Positions 5,108 to 10,014 of a stretch of DNA of 10,014 bases are shown here, in pieces (the first letter of the stretch is position 1; each line of letters begins with the position of its first letter). Origin of the DNA: Desulfocurvus sp. (lineage in GTDB: Bacteria > Desulfobacterota > Desulfovibrionia > Desulfovibrionales > Desulfovibrionaceae); assembly GCF_023230885.1 (NCBI RefSeq), contig NZ_JALNWM010000125.1, positions 1 through 10,014 on the forward strand, in the 5' to 3' direction. The notes under the pieces were generated by a model that saw only the letters and a program-made list of their open reading frames with translations, was not told the DNA's origin and did no database searches. A program made the translations under genes and the position numbers.

Positions 5108-7948
5108 ATGAGCGACTACAAGAAGACCCTGCATCTGCCGTCCACCGCGTTTCCCATGAAAGCCAACCTGACCAGCAACGAGCCGAAAACGCTCAAGTTC
5201 TGGGAGGAGATCGACGCCTACGGCACCATGGTCGCCGCCAACGAGGGCCGGGAGCGCTATGTGCTGCACGACGGGCCGCCCTATGCCAACGGGCATATCC
5301 ACCTGGGCACGGCGCTGAACAAGACCATCAAGGACATCATCGTCAAGCACCGCAACATGAGCGGCCTGAAGGCCGAATATGTGCCCGGCTGGGACTGCCA
5401 CGGCCTGCCCATCGAGCACAAGGTCTCCCAGGAGCTGCGCGAAAAGGGCAAGACCGGCCTGCCCGCCGTCACCGTGCGCAAGATCTGCCGCGACTACGCG
5501 CGCAAATGGATCGACGTGCAGCGCGCCGAGTTCAAGCGCCTGGGCGTGCTGGGCACCTGGAGCGAGCCCTACCTGACCATGAACCCCGTCTACGAGGCGG
5601 CAACCGCCCGCGAGCTGGGCAATTTCATGGGCCAGGGCTCGGTGGTGCGCAGCAAGAAGCCCATCTACTGGTGCAACGACTGCAAGACCGCCCTGGCCGA
5701 GGCCGAGGTGGAATACCACGACCACACCTCGCCCTCGGTCTATGTGCGCTTCCCCCTGCCCGACCCCAGGCTGGCCGAGGCGGCCCCGGGGGTGGACCCC
5801 GCGCGGGCCTTCGTGGTCATCTGGACCACCACGCCCTGGACCCTGCCGTCCAACATGGCCGTGGCCCTGCACCCGGAGTTCGACTATGTGGCCGTGCGCA
5901 CGGGGGAGGAGTTCCACATCCTGGCCGAGGCGCTTCTGGCCGACTGCGCCGCGCGCTTCGGCTGGCAGGCCCCCGAGGTCGTGGCCCGCTTCAAGGGCGC
6001 GGCCCTGGAGGGCGCCGTGGCGCGCCATCCGTTCTACGACCGCGAGTCCCGCGTGGTTCTGGCGGGCTATGTGACCCTGGACGCGGGCACCGGCTGCGTG
6101 CACACCGCCCCGGGCCACGGCCGCGAAGACTACGAGACCGGCCTGCGCTACGGCCTGGAGATCCTGAGCCCCCTGGACGATTCCGGGCGCTTCCTGCCCA
6201 GCGTGGAGCTGTTCGCCGGGCTGCGCGTGGACGAGGCCAACCCCAGGATCGTCGAAACCCTCAAGGAACGCGGCGCCCTGCTTTTCCAGGAAAAAATCCG
6301 CCACTCCTACCCCCACTGCTGGCGCTGCAAGCAGCCGGTGATCTACCGCGCCACCACCCAGTGGTTCATCTCCATGGAGCGCAACGACCTGCGCGCCCGG
6401 GCCCTCAAGGCCATCCAGAACGACGTGCGCTGGATCCCCGCCTGGGGCCGCGAGCGCATCCACAGCATGATCGAAACGCGCCCGGACTGGTGCATCTCGC
6501 GCCAGCGCACCTGGGGCGTGCCCATCGTGGCCCTGCTGTGCAAGGACTGCGACGAGGCCTGGTTCGACAAGGACTGGGTCATGGACATCGTCGCGCGCTT
6601 CGAGGCCCACGAACGCGGCTGCGACTACTGGTTCGAGGCGCCCCTGGAGGAGGTCGTCCCCGCCGGGCTGACCTGCCCCAAATGCGGCGGCGCCCACTGG
6701 GAAAAAGAGGACGACATCCTCGACGTGTGGTTCGACTCGGGCACGAGCTTCGCCGCCGTGGCCGAAAAGCGCCCGGAACTGGCCTTCCCCACGGACATGT
6801 ACCTGGAAGGCTCGGACCAGCACCGGGGCTGGTTCCACAGCTCGCTGCTGGCCAGCGTGGGCACGCGCGGCCGCGCGCCCTACCGCTCGGTGCTGACCCA
6901 CGGCTATGTGGTGGACGGTGAGGGCAAGAAGATGTCCAAGTCCGTGGGCAACGTGGTGGCGCCCCAGGAGGTGGTGGACAAATACGGCGCGGACATCCTG
7001 CGCATGTGGGTGGCCTCGGAGAACTACCAGGACGACGTGCGCTACTCCGACGCCATCATGGCCCGGCTGGTGGACGCCTACCGGCGCATCCGCAACACCC
7101 TGCGCTACCTGCTGGGCAACCTGGGCGACTTCGACCCCGCCGTGCACGCCGTGGCCCCCGAGGCCATGCTGCCCCTGGACCGCTACGCCCTGACCCTGGT
7201 GGCGCGCATCCACGCCCGCGTGCAGCGCGCCTACACGGACTTCGAGTTCCACCGCGCCTTCCACGCCCTGCACACCATGTGCGGCACGGAGCTGTCCGCC
7301 TTCTACCTGGATATCGTCAAGGACCGCCTCTACGTCAGCGCCGCCGACTCCCCGGAGCGCCGCAGCGCGCAGACCGCCCTGTGGCAGATCACCCTGACCC
7401 TGCTCTGCGACGTGGCGCCCATCCTGAGCTTCACCGCCGAGGAGGCCTTCGGGCACCTGCCCGAGGCCATCCACCCCGGCCTGAAGACCGTCTTCGCCCT
7501 GCGCTTCGCCCTGGACGAGCGCTACCTGCTGGACGAGGAGACCCGCCACCGCTGGGACACCGTGGCCGCCGTGCGCGCCGAGATCACCAAGGCCATCGAG
7601 CCCGCGCGCAAGGCCGGGACCGTGGGCCACAGCCTGGACACCCACGTCACCGTCCACGCCCGCGAGGAGCTTCTGGACGACCTGCGGGCCCAGGGCGTGG
7701 ACCTGGCGGAGATCTGCATCGTGTCCAAGGTCGGCCTGGCGGCCCTGGAGGCCGCCCCGGACGACGCCTGGACCAGCCAGGAGGTCCAGGGCCTGCGCGT
7801 GGCCGTGGCCCCGGCCCCGGGCGCCAAGTGCGAGCGCTGCTGGAAATACAGCGAAGAGCTGGGCAGCACCCCCGAACACCCCGGCCTGTGCCCGCGCTGC
7901 GCGGGGGTCATGCTCCGGGAGGGCGCCCCGGAGGACGGGCGCGGCTAA
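5108..7948 (+). CDS. ileS: Isoleucyl-tRNA synthetase
   Basis: This class I aminoacyl-tRNA synthetase charges tRNA-Ile with isoleucine in the cytoplasm and edits mischarged valine. It has 946 residues, the usual length for the bacterial type. The HIGH-type motif is HIHLG at 63-67, after DGPPYANG. The segment GWDCHGLPIEHKV follows at about 94-106. The editing (CP1) domain contains VIWTTTPWTLPSN, and the substrate region has DVWFDSGTSF. The KMSKS loop is intact at 608-612. The C-terminal zinc site is complete: Cys908, Cys911, Cys928 and Cys931, typical of bacterial type IleRS. The ATG at 5108 has AGGGA at 5094-5098 with 9 nt spacing. It is first in a rightward operon with lspA 18 nt downstream, an ileS-lspA pairing common in bacteria. 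The leader is too short for a T-box. Confidence 0.98.
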   Translation: MSDYKKTLHLPSTAFPMKANLTSNEPKTLKFWEEIDAYGTMVAANEGRERYVLHDGPPYANGHIHLGTALNKTIKDIIVKHRNMSGLKAEYVPGWDCHGLPIEHKVSQELREKGKTGLPAVTVRKICRDYARKWIDVQRAEFKRLGVLGTWSEPYLTMNPVYEAATARELGNFMGQGSVVRSKKPIYWCNDCKTALAEAEVEYHDHTSPSVYVRFPLPDPRLAEAAPGVDPARAFVVIWTTTPWTLPSNMAVALHPEFDYVAVRTGEEFHILAEALLADCAARFGWQAPEVVARFKGAALEGAVARHPFYDRESRVVLAGYVTLDAGTGCVHTAPGHGREDYETGLRYGLEILSPLDDSGRFLPSVELFAGLRVDEANPRIVETLKERGALLFQEKIRHSYPHCWRCKQPVIYRATTQWFISMERNDLRARALKAIQNDVRWIPAWGRERIHSMIETRPDWCISRQRTWGVPIVALLCKDCDEAWFDKDWVMDIVARFEAHERGCDYWFEAPLEEVVPAGLTCPKCGGAHWEKEDDILDVWFDSGTSFAAVAEKRPELAFPTDMYLEGSDQHRGWFHSSLLASVGTRGRAPYRSVLTHGYVVDGEGKKMSKSVGNVVAPQEVVDKYGADILRMWVASENYQDDVRYSDAIMARLVDAYRRIRNTLRYLLGNLGDFDPAVHAVAPEAMLPLDRYALTLVARIHARVQRAYTDFEFHRAFHALHTMCGTELSAFYLDIVKDRLYVSAADSPERRSAQTALWQITLTLLCDVAPILSFTAEEAFGHLPEAIHPGLKTVFALRFALDERYLLDEETRHRWDTVAAVRAEITKAIEPARKAGTVGHSLDTHVTVHAREELLDDLRAQGVDLAEICIVSKVGLAALEAAPDDAWTSQEVQGLRVAVAPAPGAKCERCWKYSEELGSTPEHPGLCPRCAGVMLREGAPEDGRG

Positions 7949-7966
7949 GGCCCGCGCCCGCAGCGT

Positions 7967-8482
7967 ATGCGCAAATTCACCCTGCCCCTGACCCTGGCCG
8001 CGGTGGTCCTGGCCCTGGACGCGCTGACCAAGGCGCTGGTCCAGGACGCCCTGCCCCTGTATGCCCGCGTGGAAATCGTGCCCGGGTTCTTCAACCTCGT
8101 GCATGTGCTCAACAAGGGCGCGGCCTTCGGCATCCTGTCCGACGAGAGCATCGGCTGGCAGCGGGCGTTTTTCATCGTCACCGCCCTGGTGGCCGTGGGC
8201 GTCATCATGCACCTGATCCACACCGGCCACGCCCGCGAGCGCTTCGGCGCCTGGGGCCTGGGGCTTGTGCTGGGCGGGGCCCTGGGCAACCTCGCCGACC
8301 GGGTGCGCATCGGCTATGTCGTCGATTTCCTCGACTTCCATGCCGCAGGCTGGCACTGGCCGGCCTTCAACGTGGCCGACATCGGCATCACCTGCGGCGT
8401 GGGGCTGCTCATTGTCTCGTTCTACCGGCTGGAGCGCCGCGCCGGGCGCAGGCCCAAGCCCGCCGGACCGGAGGGTTCATGA
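7967..8482 (+). CDS. lspA: Lipoprotein signal peptidase (signal peptidase II)
   Basis: This inner-membrane aspartyl protease removes signal peptides from diacylglyceryl-modified prolipoproteins. It has 171 residues with four hydrophobic segments (about 5-22, 66-84, 95-110 and 135-152). Conserved family parts are LDALTKALV near the N-terminus, NKGAAFGIL at 49-57, GGALGNLADRV at 103-113, YVVDFLDFH at 117-125 and FNVADIGI at 134-141. Asp120 and Asp138 correspond to the catalytic pair. The Shine-Dalgarno is weak, with only AAGG at the ileS stop, so expression may depend on readthrough from ileS. Its own stop overlaps the next start as ATGA. The cpoB-like lipoprotein two genes downstream carries a lipobox and is a probable substrate. 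Confidence 0.97.
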   Translation: MRKFTLPLTLAAVVLALDALTKALVQDALPLYARVEIVPGFFNLVHVLNKGAAFGILSDESIGWQRAFFIVTALVAVGVIMHLIHTGHARERFGAWGLGLVLGGALGNLADRVRIGYVVDFLDFHAAGWHWPAFNVADIGITCGVGLLIVSFYRLERRAGRRPKPAGPEGS

Positions 8483-8694
8483 CTTCCACCCTGGCCCCGT
8501 GGTTCCTGGTCGTCCTTGACGCCGCGGGCATTTGCCTTTTCATCTCGTTCTGGGCTATCTGGCATGCGTATTGGCGCGTGTTCCCCACAAGCCAGGAGAA
8601 GGCCCTCTGGCTGGTGGGAGTGGTCATGCTGCCCGTTCTGGGCGGGCTGGCCTACCTGTTCTTTGGTCGCAACCGTGGGAGGTCGTCCCGATGA
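8479..8694 (+). CDS. Small membrane protein with a PLDc_N-type domain, function unknown
   Basis: A 71-residue protein with two hydrophobic segments (about 7-30 and 43-62) joined by a short polar loop, ending in a basic FFGRNRGRSSR tail. The pattern KALW...VVMLPVLGGLAYLFFGR is typical of the PLDc_N domain (phospholipase D-nuclease N-terminal), which often occurs alone as a small two-helix inner-membrane protein with no catalytic part. The ATG at 8479 overlaps the lspA stop (ATGA) and has GGAGGG at 8470-8475. Its own stop overlaps the next start the same way, so it is translationally coupled on both sides. The HKD phospholipase motif is absent, so it should not be annotated as a phospholipase. 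Context suggests an envelope role, which is inference. Confidence 0.85.
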   Translation: MTSTLAPWFLVVLDAAGICLFISFWAIWHAYWRVFPTSQEKALWLVGVVMLPVLGGLAYLFFGRNRGRSSR

Positions 8695-9638
8695 AAAATA
8701 AAGCCATGCTGTGCCTGGGCCTGTGTCTGGCCGTTTCCGGCTGCGTGAACCCCGACGACGTGCGCACCCTGGACGGGCGCGTCTATGAGCAGTCGCGCCG
8801 GGTGGAAGCCCTGGAGCAGAAGGTCGACCAGGTTTCCTCGCAGAACACGCTGCAAGCCGATTCCTGGTCCCAGATGCAGTCCATGCGCCAGGAGCTGGCC
8901 GAGGCCAGGGGCGACATCGAGACGCTCAAGCGCGAACTGGAGCTCCTGCGCCAGGGCGACCAGTCCGCCCTGCTCGCCGACGACATGGCGGACGTGAAAG
9001 TCGCCCTGCAACGCATGAATTCCCAGCTGGCCACGGACATCGACCTGGACTCCATCCGCGCCGAACGGCTGGCGGCGGCCTCCGCCGCATCGGCCGCCTC
9101 CGCCGCCCCCCAGGCCGCCCCGGCCCCGGAGGCGGGCCTGGAAAGCGCGGCCCCGGGCGGGATGCCCGTGATCGTGCCCGTGGAGCCCGGCCAGCCCGGC
9201 GACCCCGATGTCACCGCCCCGGCCCCGGCCCCGGCTCCCGCCGCCGCCCCCGCGCCCGACGCCGACGCGGCCTCGACCCTCTACAAGAGCGCCCGCGCGG
9301 CCTTCGAAGCCAGGGACTACAAGCAGGGCGTGGCCCTGTGGGAGGAGTTCGTCACGGCCTTCCCCAAGCACGACCTGGTGTCCAACGCCCTGTTCTGGCA
9401 GGGGGAATGCTACTTCCAGCTCAAGGACTACGCCCGGGCCGTGCTCAAGTACCAGTCCGTGCTGGACAACTATCCCAAGAGCTCCAAGTATCCCACCGCG
9501 CTGCTCAAGCAGGGCGTGAGCTTCATGCGCCTGGACAAGACCAAGATGGGCCGCCTGCGCCTTGAGGAAGCGGCCCGGAAATTCCCCGAAACAGCCGAGG
9601 GCAAGCGCGCCGCCGCCCTGCTCAAGGAAAAGAACTGA
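8691..9638 (+). CDS. CpoB/YbgF-like periplasmic lipoprotein with coiled coil and TPRs
   Basis: This is a 315-residue envelope protein of the Tol-Pal-associated YbgF/CpoB family. In Escherichia coli that family links Tol-driven outer-membrane constriction with peptidoglycan synthesis. A type II signal peptide ends in the lipobox VSGC with Cys18 as the lipidation site; the +2 residue is Val, which fits outer-membrane sorting in the E. coli rule. A heptad-like charged region (about 24-110) should form a coiled coil. An Ala/Pro-rich linker follows (about 127-195), then about three tetratricopeptide repeats (196-315) with typical FWQGECYFQLKDYARAV and YPKSSKYPTALLK segments. E. coli CpoB is a soluble periplasmic protein, so the lipid anchor and longer coiled coil differ from the model. 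GGGAGGT (8677-8683) sits 7 nt before the ATG. No tol or pal gene is in view, so the Tol link rests on family only; a BamD-like assembly role is an alternative. Confidence 0.85.
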   Translation: MKNKAMLCLGLCLAVSGCVNPDDVRTLDGRVYEQSRRVEALEQKVDQVSSQNTLQADSWSQMQSMRQELAEARGDIETLKRELELLRQGDQSALLADDMADVKVALQRMNSQLATDIDLDSIRAERLAAASAASAASAAPQAAPAPEAGLESAAPGGMPVIVPVEPGQPGDPDVTAPAPAPAPAAAPAPDADAASTLYKSARAAFEARDYKQGVALWEEFVTAFPKHDLVSNALFWQGECYFQLKDYARAVLKYQSVLDNYPKSSKYPTALLKQGVSFMRLDKTKMGRLRLEEAARKFPETAEGKRAAALLKEKN

Positions 9639-9661
9639 CCGCCGCGTCGGAGTTGCAAGGC

Positions 9662-10014
9662 ATGAAAGATCCCAACAAGGGCGTCAGCAAAATCGTCTAC
9701 CTCAAGTTCCCGCCCGAGCGCAGCGGGCGGCCCGTGGTCTGCAACCTGGCCCGGCTGTTCGACCTGACGTTCAACATCCTGCAGGCCAGCATCGGCCCCC
9801 GGGCCGAGGGGCGCATGACCATCGAGCTGCTGGGCAGCGAGGACAGCTACCGCAAGGGCATCGACTACCTGAAGGACCAGGGCATCAAGATCGAGCCCGC
9901 GGCCCAGAAGATATCGCGCGACGAGGACTCGTGCGTGCACTGCGGGCTGTGCACCGCCCTGTGCCCGACCCACGCCCTGCGCCTGGACCCCGCGACCCGC
10001 GAGGTGCTTTTCGA
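9662..10014 (+). CDS. NIL-domain [4Fe-4S] ferredoxin (3' end beyond the window)
   Basis: At least 117 residues are visible; the gene runs off the window edge. An N-terminal NIL domain (about 9-83: KIVYLKFPPERSGRPVV, then a LTFNILQASIGP stretch and an IELLGSEDSYRKGIDYL helix) leads to a ferredoxin motif with Cys91, Cys94, Cys97 and Cys101 followed by Pro, which binds one [4Fe-4S] cluster. A second cluster motif may lie beyond the edge. The ATG at 9662 has GGAG at 9649-9652 with 9 nt spacing and lies 23 nt after the lipoprotein gene. NIL domains also occur in methionine transporter ATPases. NIL-ferredoxins of sulfate reducers and methanogens have been tied by genetics to making homocysteine from sulfide, together with a DUF39 protein. 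This gene probably belongs there, as inference. Confidence 0.9.
   Translation, partial: MKDPNKGVSKIVYLKFPPERSGRPVVCNLARLFDLTFNILQASIGPRAEGRMTIELLGSEDSYRKGIDYLKDQGIKIEPAAQKISRDEDSCVHCGLCTALCPTHALRLDPATREVLF

Noticed and set aside
4904..8356. A minus-strand open frame of more than 1,100 codons lying antisense to ileS and lspA
   Set aside because: Its translation is dominated by His, Gly, Gln, Val and Ala with no recognisable domain, and it mirrors a strongly G/C-biased coding strand that carries intact IleRS and LspA motifs. It is a composition artefact.
9120..9275. Ala/Pro-rich low-complexity stretch in the CpoB-like gene as a possible frameshift or repeat element
   Set aside because: The frame is open on both sides, joining the coiled coil to the TPR region, and Ala/Pro linkers are usual in this family. 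It is a flexible linker.

Overview
The window is very GC-rich, tightly packed bacterial DNA with strong third-position G/C bias. Its gene content points to a sulfate-reducing deltaproteobacterium close to Desulfovibrio: a secreted CbiK-type cobaltochelatase beside a corrinoid/iron-type ABC transporter and cobI, and an ileS-lspA operon that runs into a NIL-domain ferredoxin. This placement is inferred from gene families and gene order, not from a database search.

Left half (about 36-4930, minus strand). One operon is read leftward from a sigma70-like promoter (4901-4929). Its transcript opens with a cobalamin (B12) riboswitch (4697-4896), followed by a GC-rich leader (4541-4696). The gene order is cbiK with a signal peptide (4540-3632), a BtuC/FecD-type permease (3630-2545), a BtuD/FecE-type ATPase (2548-1682), a BtuF/FecB-type binding protein (1860-841) and cobI/cbiL (about 844-134). 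A strong intrinsic terminator closes the operon (86-36). The genes touch or overlap throughout, so they are very probably co-transcribed and translationally coupled. The set looks like a B12-repressed module for acquiring or making corrinoids. One chelatase is exported to the periplasm, a three-part transporter links periplasm and cytoplasm, and a cytoplasmic methyltransferase commits precorrin-2 or cobalt-factor II to the B12 pathway.

Middle (about 4930-5107). This is a divergent intergenic region. It carries the leftward promoter above and a plausible rightward promoter (5026-5053) with a short leader for ileS. I see no T-box or other long leader before ileS.

Right half (5108-10014, plus strand). 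The genes are ileS (isoleucyl-tRNA synthetase), lspA (lipoprotein signal peptidase), a 71-residue membrane protein with a PLDc_N-type domain, a CpoB/YbgF-like lipoprotein with a coiled coil and TPRs, and a NIL-domain [4Fe-4S] ferredoxin cut by the window edge. Spacing is small or negative (two ATGA overlaps), so this is probably one operon. The lipoprotein made here is a likely client of the LspA made here. The last gene belongs to a family linked to homocysteine synthesis from sulfide in sulfate reducers and methanogens.

I found no tRNA, rRNA, CRISPR array, insertion sequence or phage gene. The most interesting parts are the riboswitch-controlled exported-chelatase/transporter cluster and the 179-nt overlap between the ATPase and binding-protein genes.
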